Shown: one piece after another, positions 1-11,190 of the stretch
How positions within the stretch are numbered: position 1 is the first letter of the stretch
How the letters are laid out: every line of letters starts with the position of its first letter
Source: Ursus arctos
Lineage: Eukaryota > Chordata > Mammalia > Carnivora > Ursidae
Length of the DNA stretch: 64,000 bases
Assembly (NCBI RefSeq): GCF_023065955.2
Contig: NW_026622808.1
Coordinates: forward strand, 40,932,475-40,996,474
Reading direction: 5' to 3'
Program-made: the position numbers and the translations under genes
Notes under the pieces: generated by a model
Told to the model about the DNA's origin: nothing
Seen by the model: only the letters and a program-made list of their open reading frames with translations
Databases searched by the model: none

Positions 1-520
1 AGCCATTCACTGGGTGTGGTGACGGACATTTGGGTTGTTTTCAGTTTTTGACTGTTATGAATAAAGCTGTCATGAACATGCATATACAAGTCTTTGTGTG
101 GACATATGTTTTCATTTTTCTTGAATAAATATCTAGGAGTAGAATGGCTGGGTCATATAGTAAATGAATGTTAAACTTTATATGTGCCAAATTATTAAAA
201 AAAAAAAAAAAGCGAACCATTTTGCATTCCTACCAGCAGTGTTGGAGAGTTCCTGTTGCTCTACATCCTCATCAACACTTGATAATGTCAGGCTTTTAAG
301 TTTTATTCAATCTAATGGATGTGGAGTGGTATCTCATTATTGTTTTAATTTGCAATGCTTTGATAATTCATGATGTTGAGCTCCTTCTCATGTGCTTCTT
401 ACCTATCAATGTATCTTCTTTTGTAGATATTCTGTTCAGATCTTTGCCTATTATTTTTTATTGGTTTGTTTGGCTTCCTTTTATCAAATTGTAAGAATCC
501 TTCTTTTATTGAGTTGTAGG
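1..520 (-). mobile_element. Ancient L1 relic (ORF2 end/3' region), antisense
   Basis: Read on the minus strand this is the degenerate 3' part of a mammalian L1. Plus-strand landmarks are the familiar antisense L1 phrases for a mutated tail: gaataaagctgtcatgaaca, then ctaggagtagaatggctggg, then tttgcattcctaccagcagt, then ggtatctcattattgtttta. An A-rich run of 14 bases at 196-209 interrupts it. No open ORF2 frame survives. The element begins outside the window, so its full length is unknown. The match is to old L1M-type elements rather than young carnivore L1; the subfamily is not resolved. Confidence 0.8.
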
Positions 521-2219
521 AAAAAAGGACTATGAATACAAGTGTATTGTCAATGTGTGTGTGTGTGTTTATATATATGTGTACATGTATATATTAATGC
601 ATAGTTAACTATAGCCAATGTCAAAATAAATCAAATAATATGTACCACTAATATACAAATTAAAAATGCTGACACCTGTTTGGGATTAATTATTTAAAAA
701 TAATTTATGGGTCAGAACAATTTCTGGATAAGGCTATATGAGGCAAAATGCTGTAACTTTTAAATTCCAGACAGAGTTACTGTGCAACACTCATTTATGT
801 CTACATATTTTGTAACTCACAGTGCAGAGGTATTACTGAAATTCTTTCATTTCAAATTATATCATTAACTCTCCACTGGGTACAAACAGAAGAGTTTAAT
901 TTTACTTGGCATATATCCTTTCATTCCCTTTGGCTGGCTGAAAATGTATAGAATGGCCAACATGTTATACATATAGATACTACATATTACAACTCATGCT
1001 GTTCTTAACAATCTCTTTTAGCTCTGTCGCTCAGTTGATCTAGAATTACCCTGATTATCTATGTAGCATGACCTTCTGAATTTTCACAAGGATGAAGTTG
1101 TATGTCAGAGCCTTAAAAAGATGCATTTACCATTTTAGCTTCCTTGGGGCAATAGGAAGATTTATTTTCCCAACCGTTACTTAATTCTACCATAATATCT
1201 TCTTTACCGTAGGAAGAACAACAGTGCATTTCTTTGTGCTCAGCTCAGCCTGCCAGCTGAGTCCTTCTCCTATGTTCGTTCTTCTCCATATCCTCCTTCC
1301 TGTGTTTGCTTAGTGTACAAATACCAGAAACCAACCTTTCCATCTCCTGTGAATTAGAAAATATTATCACAGTCAGGGTATTGTTGAAAATTAAATTTAA
1401 CAAATAAAAGTGTAGTGAAGTTTTAAATATAAATCAGACACGTCCCTAGTATTTGCTTTTAACTGCGCACCTTCTAAGAAATTATATTTTTACTCCCAGC
1501 AAATTACCTAGGAGAAAAAAATGACAAGAGTAATCTATTTTTTTCACAGCTGGTTGGTTGGCCAGAGTTTCTCATCAAGGAATACATGCTGTTTGCTCCC
1601 CAGATGGACAGCCTGGATGAGCTACAAATCCACAGAGCCTGGGACACAAGGTGGAAATTATACTGCCAGTGCTTTTAATCTTGCACAGCTCTGCACACTC
1701 GAAATTGCAAGTGGCCCATTTCCAAATGAACATCTATTGGGACAATATCCTATATCTTGTCAGAATGAGACCCATTAAATCCTCAGCTGGAATTAGACCA
1801 AAAACTTGTAATAATTACGGGAAACTTATTAAAAAGTTGAAGCCCTAGACTGTGACAGTGAAAACACTTAGGCCACATTAACAGTAATTGAAATCTCTGT
1901 GAGTATTTCTTTTCAATCAGTTCTTGTTGATGGCCAAGCAAAGAATGCTCAAATGAGAAGGTGTGAAATCCAAACACCTGGCTTCTAAGGGGAGTAATTG
2001 TCTTTTGTTTCACTACAAAATGTAGTGTTGGAACAGTAGTGAACTGCTCTCTCAGGAGCCAAGGCACCTGCCAGACAGCTGCCCCTGGCTCCCATCATGA
2101 GCTTGGGTCTCACCACTGTGTCCACCATCAGGATGTAGGCTCACTGGGCTTCTCCCCATCGTCGTGGGTCTCCTTCCACTCTAGCACTAAGAAGTCCTGA
2201 GTGTTAAGAACAAGAGTAT
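521..2219. other. Unassigned AT-rich sequence
   Basis: I recognise no gene or repeat family here. A short (TG)/(TA) stretch lies near 555-590. The block around 1540-1790 is compositionally more even and has a 65-85 codon open frame in two registers, but the translations show no domain and there is no nearby splice or promoter context. Confidence 0.5.
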
Positions 2220-2234
2220 TAAATAAATAGTTTT

Positions 2235-2425
2235 TTTTTTTTAAGATTTTATTTATTTATTTGACAGGGAGACAGCCAGCGAGAGAGGGAACACAGCAGG
2301 GGGAGTGGGAGAGGAAGAAGCAGGCTCCCAGCGGAGGAGCATGATGCAGGGCTCAATCCCAGAACGCCGGGATCACGCCCTGAGCCGAAGGCAGATGCTT
2401 AACGACTGTGCTATCCAGGCGCCCC
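2235..2425 (-). mobile_element. Young SINEC (tRNA-Lys SINE), minus strand
   Basis: A near-full-length Can-SINE. On the plus strand it starts with poly(T) and AAGATTTTATTTATTTATTT and ends with the reversed head ccaggcgcccc. It is flanked by an exact 15-bp target-site duplication, taaataaatagtttt, at 2220-2234 and 2426-2440. The intact duplication and low divergence indicate a fairly recent L1-mediated insertion. Confidence 0.95.
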
Positions 2426-2440
2426 TAAATAAATAGTTTT

Positions 2441-2609
2441 GAAGCCTGGCCTATCTTGATAGTAAATTAAGGCTTTGTTTTGAAAGTAGAAAATATTAAA
2501 ATAATATTTTCTTTATTTCATTCACAAGAATGACTCTACTTTCAATTTCTTCTCAGTTGGAAAAGTTTGTAAAAGGACATTTATCAAGTTAGGAGACATT
2601 TTTATCTTG
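2441..2609. other. Unassigned AT-rich spacer
   Basis: Short spacer between SINE insertions with no recognised feature. Confidence 0.4.
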
Positions 2610-3079
2610 TTTTTAAATTTTTTTTTAATTTTGAAATTTTTTTCATTTGTAATTTTTTTTTAAAGATTTTATTTATTTATTTGACAGAGATAGAGACAGC
2701 CAGCGAGAGGGAACACAAGCAGGGGGAGTGGGAGAGGAAGAAGCAGGCTCATAGCGGAGGAGCCTGACGTGGGGCTTGATCCCATAACGCCGGGATCACG
2801 CCCTGAGCCGAAGGCAGACACTTAACCGCTGTGCCACCCAGGCGCCCCTCATTTGTAATTTTTTTATTTCAAGCTTTTATTTAAGCTCTAGTTAGTTAAT
2901 ATATATGGTAAAACTGCTTTTAGGTATAGAATTAAATGATTCATCACTTACATATAATACCCAGGGCTCTTGACAATAAGTGCTCTCCTTAATACCCATC
3001 ACCCATTTAGCCCGTCCTCCACCCACCTTCCTCCATTCACCCTCAGTTTGTTCTCTATAGTTAAGAGTCTCTTATGATT
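2610..3079 (-). mobile_element. Carnivore L1 3' tail, antisense, split by a SINE
   Basis: The T-rich block at 2610-2650 and the segment 2866-3079 read together as the reverse complement of a carnivore L1 3' UTR and tail. Diagnostic phrases are taatacccatcacccattta, a cccgtcctccacccacc block, and ctcagtttgttctctatagt. A young SINE (2660-2848) sits inside the T-rich part and another SINE adjoins the right end. No coding part is present, so this is a 5'-truncated copy. Confidence 0.8.
2660..2848 (-). mobile_element. Young SINEC, minus strand, inside an L1 tail
   Basis: Same structure as the copy 400 bp upstream: poly(T), AAAGATTTTATTTATTT, body, then reversed head ggcgcccc. The target-site duplication tcatttgtaattttttt occurs at 2643-2659 and 2849-2865. 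The insertion into the T-rich L1 tail fits the L1 endonuclease preference for TT/AAAA sites. Confidence 0.95.
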
Positions 3080-3299
3080 GGGGCACCTGGGTGGCTCAGT
3101 CAGTTAAGTGTCTGACTCTTGGTTTTGGCTCAGGTCATGATCTCAGGGTGGCAAGATGGAGCTCAGCATCGGGTTCTGCGTTTAGAGCAGACTTTGCTCA
3201 AGATTCTCTCTCTCCCTTTTCCTCTGCTCCTGCCCCTGCCCCAACTCATGTGTGCTCTCTCTCTCTCAAGTGAATAAATAAACAAATCTTTAAAAAAAA
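3080..3299 (+). mobile_element. Older SINEC, plus strand
   Basis: A Can-SINE with head ggggcacctgggtggctcag, an internal CT-rich tract near 3205-3270 and an A-rich tail at 3274-3299. The head (ggcacc and ctcagtcagttaagtg) and body differ from the young copies, so this is an older subfamily. The left target-site copy, agtctcttatgatt, is at 3066-3079. The right copy was later split by the neighbouring SINE. Confidence 0.93.
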
Positions 3300-3306
3300 G
3301 TCTCTT

Positions 3307-3512
3307 GGGGCACCTGGGTGGCATAGCGGTTAAGTGTCTGCCTTTGGCTCAGGGCGTGATCCTGGCATTATGGGATCGAGCCCCACATCAGGCTCCTCCG
3401 CTATGAGCCTGCTTCTTCCTCTCCCACTCCCCCTGCTTGTGTTCCCTCTCTTGCTGGCTGTCTCTATCTCTGTCAAATAAATAAATAAATAAATAAAATC
3501 TTTAAAAAAAAA
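3307..3512 (+). mobile_element. Young SINEC inserted in the target duplication of the previous SINE
   Basis: Near-complete young SINE with a tRNA-like A-box region in its head (tggcatagcggttaag) and an (AAAT)n/poly(A) tail. The flanks repeat aaaaaaaagtctc, from the older SINE's tail plus the first bases of its target duplication. It therefore landed at the 3' edge of the older SINE, which gives their relative ages directly. Confidence 0.93.
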
Positions 3513-4532
3513 GTCTCATGATTTTTCAGCTTGTTTTTTGAGTCTCTTTTTTCAGTTTGTTTTTCAGTGATTTTTACATCGAAGAAGATACACCTGATCA
3601 TGTTTGACTTTTTTTTTTCTGTATTGCTGGAGGTGATTTTTGGGCAATCTTAATTTTGATTTGTTTTGACTTTTATAGCTCAGGATGACTTCAAGAGACA
3701 ATTTGGACTTAAGAAAGGAACAATAGAGAAAAAAATCCCTCAAATTTTGGGCTCATTGGAGGGTCAGCCATTCTCAATGGCAAATCTGATTTACAGATCA
3801 TATCTAGTGAATGTAATTATATCTCTTTTTTACAGAAATTCTGATGCTCTACAAATGCTGCAAGTGGAAGGCCAAACCTTCCCTGGAATACCAGGTTGAG
3901 TGGTGGACCCCAGATGACAGGAGGAGCAGTAAGAGATTAGAGTGACCTGGAGTACTGAAACGATAATGGTGAGAGACTCCAAACTAGATTTTGTATGCAG
4001 AGGTCAAAGAGGGGAACTCTGGGGAGTCTCATTTTGGGGAAGATGCAATGTGCATGTCTGCAGAGGGCAGAGATGTGACCTAAGGTGAAAAGAAGGGACA
4101 CCCAGAAGGACTGTTGTCTCAGAATGAGGAAGAATGAGCTGCCAGAGATTAGAGTACATCCCATTTATGTAGTGGTGTCCAGGGAAGGTCTGGGCAATCA
4201 TTAGTTGGAATTATGGTGGAGGCAACATACTCAAGTCTGAATGATTAAATAAATAACTCTAGGTCCCTTCCAATTCCAGTGTGCTCTGGTTTTATGAGAC
4301 TCCATTTATTTTTGTAATTAGTATCATTCAAATGAATGCCAGTGTCCTATCAGAAAATCATTTTTTCCTAAATACTTTATAGATACTACTGTTATGATCT
4401 TCAGAATTTTTTTTCTTAGATCCTATGATATAAACATACTCTAGTTGAATTTAAATTTACCATGGATTCTGGGGTAGCTAAAATTTAAGGAATTTGCTTC
4501 TGAAATGTTGGCTCATGTTGAAGGTGGTAATA
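3513..4532. other. Unassigned sequence
   Basis: The first 60 bases are T-rich and may continue the L1 tail. The remainder shows no repeat family I recognise. Open frames of 65-77 codons occur on both strands without domains. Confidence 0.45.
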
Positions 4533-4548
4533 CTCACCAACCACTTTA

Positions 4549-4735
4549 TATCTATTTATTTATTTATTTGAGAGAGAAGGATTGAGCTGGGGAAGGGGCA
4601 GAAGGAAAGGGAGAAGGAGAGAAGCAGACTCCCTGCCGAGCACAGAGCCCAACTCTGGGCTCCATTCCAGGATCCCGAGATCATGACCTGAGCCAAAATC
4701 CAGAGTCAGACACTGACTGGGCACCCCAGGTGCCC
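4549..4735 (-). mobile_element. Older SINEC, minus strand
   Basis: A diverged Can-SINE with (TTTA)n at its left, the typical GCAGACTCCCTGCCGAGCAC body segment, and reversed head ccaggtgcccc. A perfect 16-bp target duplication, ctcaccaaccacttta, lies at 4533-4548 and 4736-4751. Confidence 0.94.
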
Positions 4736-4751
4736 CTCACCAACCACTTTA

Positions 4752-5551
4752 AACACTTAACAAAAATAAGATATCGTATTTTAAAGTGTGGAAAGCATCT
4801 TTAGAATGGATTCAGAATTCCCTATCCAACACTTGTATTCTAAATATTTTATGTTGTGAGGGGGTAGTTACAGTCTCACTAGATTTTCCATTACTTAAAA
4901 TAGGCTCCTGATAGGAGATGACTTTAAGCTCTAGAACAGAATTGGAATCTCTGTCTTTTTAGGTAATCCATTATTCTTAGATTATTAAGTGATAGTCATA
5001 ATAAAATGGTACTTCAGTGCCCTATAATATATGTTCTTGGTTAAATACCAATGTGAGTTCAACAGGAAAGTATTGAGTGACAACACAGAAGATCATTAAC
5101 TCTAATTTCATTGAAACCAACAGTTGTAATGTACTTCTCTGTACAGTGAACCAGTGTGTTCTGGCCTGAGTGTGTTTAGAAGGAGATCAAACCTAAGAGA
5201 ATCAGAGGACTGATCCTTGAAAACAACTTCATCCTGCCTCCTAGAGTATGGGGTGTGAAGAGGGAGGAGACCCGGGAAGTAGTGGAAATGGCAAGAGTGT
5301 GGACAAGAGAATTCAGGGATGGAAGATACACCCTTACTTCCTACTGGACACTTACGCTTTCCTTTTCTCTGTTGCTGTTATCCTCCCTGTCAGCTACTGT
5401 GAGTCTTGTTTGGTTTTTGCTTGCATCATTGAAGACCCTTAAGGAATAATTGCTTTTCCCAATCCCTTTAGAGGATAAAATAACTGAACAGTGGTGTTTC
5501 ATATTCAGTTTCTATTGCCTCCTGCACAATTATTTCAGGCCATATTTGGTT
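4752..5551. other. Unassigned sequence
   Basis: No recognised gene or repeat. Two overlapping 64-codon open frames near 5248-5449 look fortuitous. Confidence 0.45.
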
Positions 5552-5568
5552 CTTGACCAGATTTCTTT

Positions 5569-6128
5569 CTTTCTGTTTTTTTAATAATTCTTATTTTGTT
5601 ATATTAGTCACCATACAGTACATCCCCAGTTTTTGATGCAATGTTCCATGATTCATTATTGCGTATAACACCCAGTGCACCATGCCATATGTTCTGTCCT
5701 TAATACCCATCACCGGCCTATTCCAATCCCCCACCCCCCTCCCCTCTGAAGCCCTCAGTTTGTTTCCTAGAGTCCACAGTTTCTCATGGTTCATTCCCCC
5801 TTCTGTTTACCCCCCCTTCATTCTTCCCTTCCTTCTCCTACCAATCTTCCTATTCCTTATGTTCCATAAATGAGTGAAACCATATGATAATTGTCTTTCT
5901 CTGCTTGACTTATTTCACTTAGCATAATCTCCTCCAGTCCCGTCCATGTTGCTGCAAATGTTGCATAATCATTCTTTCTGATGGCTGAGTAATATTCCAT
6001 TGTATATATGGACCACATCTTCTTAATCCAGTCATCTGTTGAAGGGCATCTCATCTCCTTCCATGATTTAGCTATTGTGGACAATGCTGCTGTGAACATT
6101 GGGGTGCATATAGCCCTTCTCTTCACTA
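5569..6128 (-). mobile_element. 5'-truncated carnivore L1 with intact ORF2 C-terminus
   Basis: On the minus strand the sequence encodes the last part of L1 ORF2, the protein with endonuclease and reverse transcriptase activity. Its C-terminal signature MWSIYTMEYYSAIRKN is readable, and the frame stops at 5857-5859. About 290 bp of carnivore L1 3' UTR follow, reversed here as taatacccatcaccggccta. The A-rich tail appears as T-rich sequence at about 5569-5583. A perfect 17-bp target duplication, cttgaccagatttcttt, lies at 5552-5568 and 6129-6145. The copy is only about 560 bp long, so it lacks the endonuclease and RT domains and is inactive. Confidence 0.95.
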
Positions 6129-6145
6129 CTTGACCAGATTTCTTT

Positions 6146-6753
6146 TCCCAATCTCTCAAGTCAGGACCCAGAGGAGAACTTCCTCTGTTGGTCTCTGTGG
6201 TGCTCTGGCCTTGCTTGTAACTTGGGGGAGCTCTGATTTGCCTTGACTCTTAAGTGCTGTCAGAATCCACTTTCTTCTCTAGAGCAGATCTTTGGGGAGC
6301 CTCACTTAACCTGGGAACATAAATGCTGGGAGAAGTGTGTGAAAACAGATTTAAAGATTCAGAGGCAAGGGTCAGGCCTCAGAGAAACTGCAAAGGTGGC
6401 TGGGCAGTCAAAGCCTCCAGTACTGTTTTCTCCTGTCCAGTCACCGTCTCCTTTGGGTGGCTGTTCCATGACTCCCAGCTACCTTTCCTTCCCTGCAAAC
6501 CCCCACTCAGTACTGAGAAACCTGGTACCTGTGCACTGTTTCTTTTCCAACAAAGAGCCTTCAGTGGGGCACTACACCTGGATTTATTTGCACTTCCACA
6601 TTTCCCACCCTCTTTCCTCCATTGAAATCTGATTTTGCTTTCTCATAATCTGAGAGCCTGTTAGGTGATTACAAAGGGCAGTGGATCTGCTTTCTGGGTA
6701 ACACAGTGGCATGCGCTAATCTGAAGATCAGTCAGCACAAATGGATCAAGTAG
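6146..6753. other. Unassigned sequence
   Basis: No repeat family recognised. Overlapping plus-strand frames of 129 and 100 codons (6243-6632) cover part of it. Neither translation shows a domain, and the two-frame openness reflects the local C/T-rich composition. Confidence 0.4.
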
Positions 6754-7181
6754 TGTATTAGTTTCCATTGTTGCGCTAACAAATTACCGAAAATTTAAAA
6801 CAATACAGATTATTCTCTGGAAATCGGAAGTCCCAAATCAAGGTGCTGGCAGGGCTGTGCTCCTTCTGGAGGCTTCAGGAGAAAATGTTTCCTGCCCTTT
6901 TTAGCTTCTAGAAGCTCCCTGCCTTTTTGGCTTTTTTGGATTCCTCCAAACTCTTGCTTCTGTCCTCATGTCTATCGCTCACTCTGATCTCCTGTCTCTT
7001 CTTGTAAGGACCTTAATGGTTGTATCAGGCCCACCTGGATAATCCAGGATAATCTTCTTGTCGCAAGATCCTTAACTTAATCTTACCTGCAAAGTCCTTT
7101 TTACTGTAGAAGGTAACATGCTCACAGGTTCCAGGGGTCGGGATGAGGACACCTTTGGGAGGCAGTTATTCAGCCTGCAAG
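6754..7181 (-). mobile_element. MLT1-type LTR (ERVL-MaLR), antisense
   Basis: The plus strand begins tgtattagtttcca, the reverse of the MLT1 3' terminus. It continues through a tcaaggtgctggcaggg segment and a gataatccaggataatcttc segment, both typical of antisense MLT1, and ends near gttattcagcctgcaa. It is a solo LTR without internal sequence, diverged and indel-ridden, consistent with an old eutherian insertion. Confidence 0.85.
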
Positions 7182-7204
7182 TAATATTCAGTGTATATTT
7201 CTTT

Positions 7205-7440
7205 AACTCAGTGTTTCTCAAAATGGAACAATATATAGACCCCTTTTTAAGGAATAAAATTTTATAGACTGCCCTGTGTTGACTTATGTTTATTAACTTG
7301 TTACATGAGTACATATAAACATTAAACTGCTTATAAATGCCTTATGTTTGTAGCTCTTCTGAGAGATAAAAAGAAAACAAATTTACAAATTAAATACAAT
7401 CCATAAGTGAATAAAATTCAAATTAAGTACACTAATTTAA
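7205..7440. mobile_element. Possible hAT-type MITE relic
   Basis: The phrase cagtgtttctcaaaatgg followed by agacccctttttaa resembles the CAGTGGTTCTCAAAC terminus of Charlie/MER-type hAT MITEs. The matching opposite terminus is not evident, so this is tentative. Confidence 0.35.
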
Positions 7441-9633
7441 TGTAGTAGGTGATGTGGTTTTGCTGAAAGTGGAATTGCTGAGAAAATTGGAGTATGGTGC
7501 TGACTCTGGGAATTGGAGTTTCACATACCTATACTGTCTGTTGTGTGATGACTCAATCCTTCCTTCTCTTCCCTTGCCATCATTGTTCATAGAGGATTCT
7601 CTGACATAATTTGGTTTTTACCTTTCTTGAATACTTGATATTTTCTTATTTGCCCAAGACAATGAAAATATTATTGTGGATCTCAATAAAAGTACTGACT
7701 CTGAATTTGCATAGCAGTACTTGCTAGATAATGGTCATCCAGGAGATCCGGGGTATGCTTTCTTAAAAAAATTGGATTTTTGAATTGAAAAACCTATCAT
7801 AATTTCTTACGGAGAATTCATCTGAGGGACTCTGCCTTTACTCCATCTTTAATGGTGGAAATCATAGGCAGTGGAGGGAACATTTTTCATTGAGAATATT
7901 CTTTCAGGTTAATCTTATATCACTTAAGTTTTAACTTTTTAATCTTTGTAGAATACTCTAAAGCTCTTGAGGGGAGTACCTTATAAGACTGCTCTTTTCG
8001 TAGTCTGTGACTATATATTTGACGGGAGAAAAGGTTGTTTAGAAAGAAGAGAGCAGGAGATAGAGTGAGAGTGATGTGTGGCCTGATGAGCCGAGGAGAA
8101 ACTGTAAATATATGAGAGCCTTGGTTTCAGTTATGCTGAAGAGGTTGGCTATTGGGTTACGTAGTCACCTCCGTAAGAGAGAATTAAAATGCACTCAGTC
8201 TGGAGAAAGCATGGGCTCCCAGTCCTGTCTGTAGCTCTTTCTGTGGTCTGACCCTCACAGAACTATTATTTCCTTAGTGTCCTCCTCCATTAGTGAAGGT
8301 TGGTAGGATGTGACGTCACAAGCTTCTGGACCAAAATTCTCTTGTTTGCTGAGCTCCATACTGTTCTAAAAACATCTCTGTCTGCTTTCTTCTGGGAAAA
8401 TTCTGGTCTGCAGTGGGGTCAGTGAAGGTGATTAGAAATTCTGGGGATGGTAAGAGGTGCACACCTCCATTCCAGTCCTGCTGAAATTTATTGGCTTCTA
8501 ATTTTGAATTTTTTTTTAAAGACAATTTTAACATTTCTACATTTCCACTAATCATTTTTCCCTTTCCTTTTGATTGGCCATAAAGGCTGCTGCTGACATT
8601 CACATTATAAAGAATTTTATGTTGCCTTGTGAAACAAAACAGTTACTCCTATAATGGAAGAAAGGAATCTTGAAAAAAAAATCATAAAGGTGTACACATT
8701 TCTTGCTCTTGCATTTGGATTTAGCAGCTAATGTATACTCCAAACTATTATCTACATAAGATTTATCGCAAGTCATAATCTCATCAGAATCCTATCCACC
8801 ACATGGAATTGCCTGAATTTGCTTCCTACTGGTGAATTTACTCGCTCTTCCTTTCTTGCCTTTTATGTTTTCAACTCTCAGCTTCTTAATAGACTGTGGC
8901 ATTTGGTTTTTAAAAGTTTTTTATTCTGATCATCATGATGTAATTACAAGGGAAATATCTTGTTTGTGTACAATGGTACACAATATTTAGTGAACGAGTA
9001 AGCAAGTGAGTAGTGCTAAAAAGCTGATTTTTAAATCTTAATTTCATGGATTGCTTTGATACCCGTCATATGATTTTATTATAAGTAGATTCCACCAGAA
9101 ACCAAGAGAGGGTTGGAAGAGATGGAATGGGATGAGGTTGTGGTGGGAGAGGAGCAGGTATGATTTTTTTGGTGTATGTGCTGAGATTTTTTTTAGAGCC
9201 TAGAGAATAACAACACGACAAACAATGTGTTCACTACCGGAAATTATTATTTTGAGCATTTCTTTTTTTCACATTTGCTTTAAGTTTTTTTCATTTTAAC
9301 CAAAAATAAACAGAAATAAAACCAAAGTGTCCTTTTGCTCCACACGCTGGCCCATTCCCCTTTACCCATCATCCAACTATAGCCACAACTGTGGATTGGA
9401 TGAAAATCCTTCCAGTTTATTCTTTCATATTTGTGCATGTGTGTGCACACACACACATGCAGATACAGTATTACTTTCTAGCTTGCAGTTTTAAGTTACA
9501 TAAATGCAGGTGTAGATAGGACTCATAGGAAGACAATGCTTTTTCCTCCTTTTCCCCCTTTTCTGTTTTTGATTCTAAGTTAGTTTTCTGTTTTGTTTAG
9601 CTTATCTTCTATAAGTGAAGAAGACATGTTTTT
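7441..9633. other. Unassigned sequence, about 2.2 kb
   Basis: No gene or repeat is recognised in most of this stretch. An isolated full CRE palindrome lies at 8310-8319. The AT-rich block at about 9280-9620, containing a short CA/TG run near 9440-9455, has the flavour of an old antisense L1 3' region but cannot be placed. Confidence 0.4.
8310..8319. promoter_or_regulatory. Perfect cAMP-response element palindrome
   Basis: The bases gtgacgtcac form the full CREB/ATF palindrome with its central CpG retained. No TATA-like or Inr-like context is seen nearby. It may be functional or may be chance. Confidence 0.4.
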
Positions 9634-9648
9634 CAGGACCTAGTATTT

Positions 9649-9767
9649 ATTTTTTCTTTCTTTATTTTTTTTAATTTTAAGTGGGCTCTACACCCAATGT
9701 GGGGCTTGAACTCAAGACCCGAGATGAAGAGGCACACGCTCTACCCACTGAGCCAGCCAGCTGCCGC
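9649..9767 (-). mobile_element. Short SINEC-like tRNA SINE, minus strand
   Basis: About 120 bp made of a T-rich left end and a tRNA-like head (ggggcttgaactcaagaccc, ctctacccactgagccagcc), lacking the CT-rich body of standard SINEC. The near-perfect target duplication caggacctaatattt is at 9634-9648 and 9768-9782, with one difference. It is a short, older Can-SINE variant. Confidence 0.85.
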
Positions 9768-9781
9768 CAGGACCTAATATT

Positions 9782-9967
9782 TTCTTTTCTTTTCTTTTCT
9801 TTTTTAAGATTTTATTTATTTATTTGAGAGGCAGAGAGAACAAGCAAGGGAGTGGCAGAGGGAGAAGCAGGAGAAGCACACTCCCTGCAGTGAGCCCGAT
9901 TTGGGGCTCTATCCCAGGACCCTGGGATCATGATTGAGCCGAAGGCAGACGCTTAACCCACTGAGCA
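9782..9967 (-). mobile_element. Older SINEC, minus strand, 5' end missing
   Basis: A (TTTTC)n tract at 9782-9803 leads into the Can-SINE tail and body, with gcagacgcttaacccactga near 9945-9964. The expected ggtgcccc head is absent, so the element is 5'-truncated or eroded. It abuts the right target duplication of the preceding SINE. Confidence 0.85.
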
Positions 9968-10149
9968 TTTTTCTTTAAAAAATACTTTATTTTTCTACTT
10001 ATGAATAGAATGCAGGCTCACTCAGAAAACTTAAAAACACCAACACTGCACCAACTGGGGGGCCGAGGAGAGTCATAAATTCACTGAAACTCCTGCTAGC
10101 TACAACCAGTCACTGTTAGCATTTTGATTTGCAGCACTTGCTGGAGCCC
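9968..10149. other. Unassigned spacer
   Basis: AT-rich sequence ending in accagtcactgttagcattt, which resembles an old antisense L1 3' segment. Not assigned. Confidence 0.3.
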
Positions 10150-11190
10150 GCATCTCCTACCACTCCATTTTTTACTTGGAAAAACTCTTCAGAAGAGTCA
10201 TCTCCACTTACTCTCTGTGGTTTTCTCTCCTCCCATTCTCTCTCCAGTCCTCTTCGGCCATGGTTTCTTCTCCACCACACCGCCTGGGCCCCCACTTCCA
10301 AAGCTCAATTCTCAGTCCTCTTCCTGTCTGCTTTTTAGGAGCTTGGGCTGCCTGGACCCTGGAGTCCTCCTACTTGGCTACCTCACACCCACACCCTTGA
10401 GCAAACCACATCAGCTGCAGTGGAAAAATTCCCCAGAACCTGACCCTTCTCAGTCCCTGTGTACCCCCTCCCCCCACCCCAGTGCAAGCATGGTCATGGC
10501 TAGCCAGGGTTATTACAGTGACCTCCCAACCCCTCCCCTGCTTTCACCTCTTCCCAGAACATTCTCAACACAGCAGCCAGAGTCACTCTTTTCATCCTAA
10601 TACGGGTCATATCCCACAGCTGTTCAAAGCCCTCCCATGGCTGCTCATCTCCATGTGGAAAAACCCTAAATGATTGTGGATGCCATATATATATATATAG
10701 ATATATCTATATATACACACACATATATGTATACACACACACACACACACACACATTCTGACCACTTGCAAGCTCATCTGTCAACTTCTTGCTTACTCTC
10801 TCCTGCCACTCTTTGCTGTCCCTTGAATATACTGTCAAAGTTAATGGCATTTGCTCTTCCCTTTATCAAGCACCCTCATCCCAATCATCAGAACAGCTTT
10901 TTCTGCCCCTCACTTCCTTCAGGTCTCTGTTAACAATGAGGCTTCCTTACATGCAGGGAAGCTTCTTTCCTGGCAATTCCTACTCCCCCTCCTCTGTTTT
11001 ATTTTTCTCCATAGCATGTATTATCATCTGGTGTACTGTATATTTACATTTTTATTTCCTGTATCCTGTCCCTAGAACCTAAGTTCCATCAAACTGGGGC
11101 TTTTGTTTTTCTACCATTATTTCCCCAATGTCTAGAATTGTGGCAGGCACCCAGTAGATATCTGTGGTATGAATAAATGAATGACTTCAG
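10150..11190 (+). mobile_element. L2 LINE 3' region, plus strand
   Basis: A long L2 relic. Diagnostic landmarks in order are acattctcaacacagcagcc at 10560-10579 followed by agagtcactc, ctcacttccttcaggtctct at 10908-10927, tttatttttctccatagcat at 10998-11017, a ggcaggcacccagtagatat segment, and the terminal gaataaatgaatga. A (TA)/(CA) microsatellite interrupts it at 10686-10756. Overlapping C/T-rich open frames of up to 158 codons occur here but are not conserved L2 protein. Confidence 0.88.
10686..10756. repeat. Compound (TA)n/(CA)n microsatellite
   Basis: TATATA runs followed by ACACAC runs, inside the L2 element; likely length-variable. Confidence 0.9.

Noticed and set aside
10124..10600. 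158-codon plus-strand frame, among the longest in the window
   Set aside because: It lies across the L2 relic in C/T-rich DNA, other frames are open in the same place, and the translation is low-complexity Ser/Pro/Leu with no domain.
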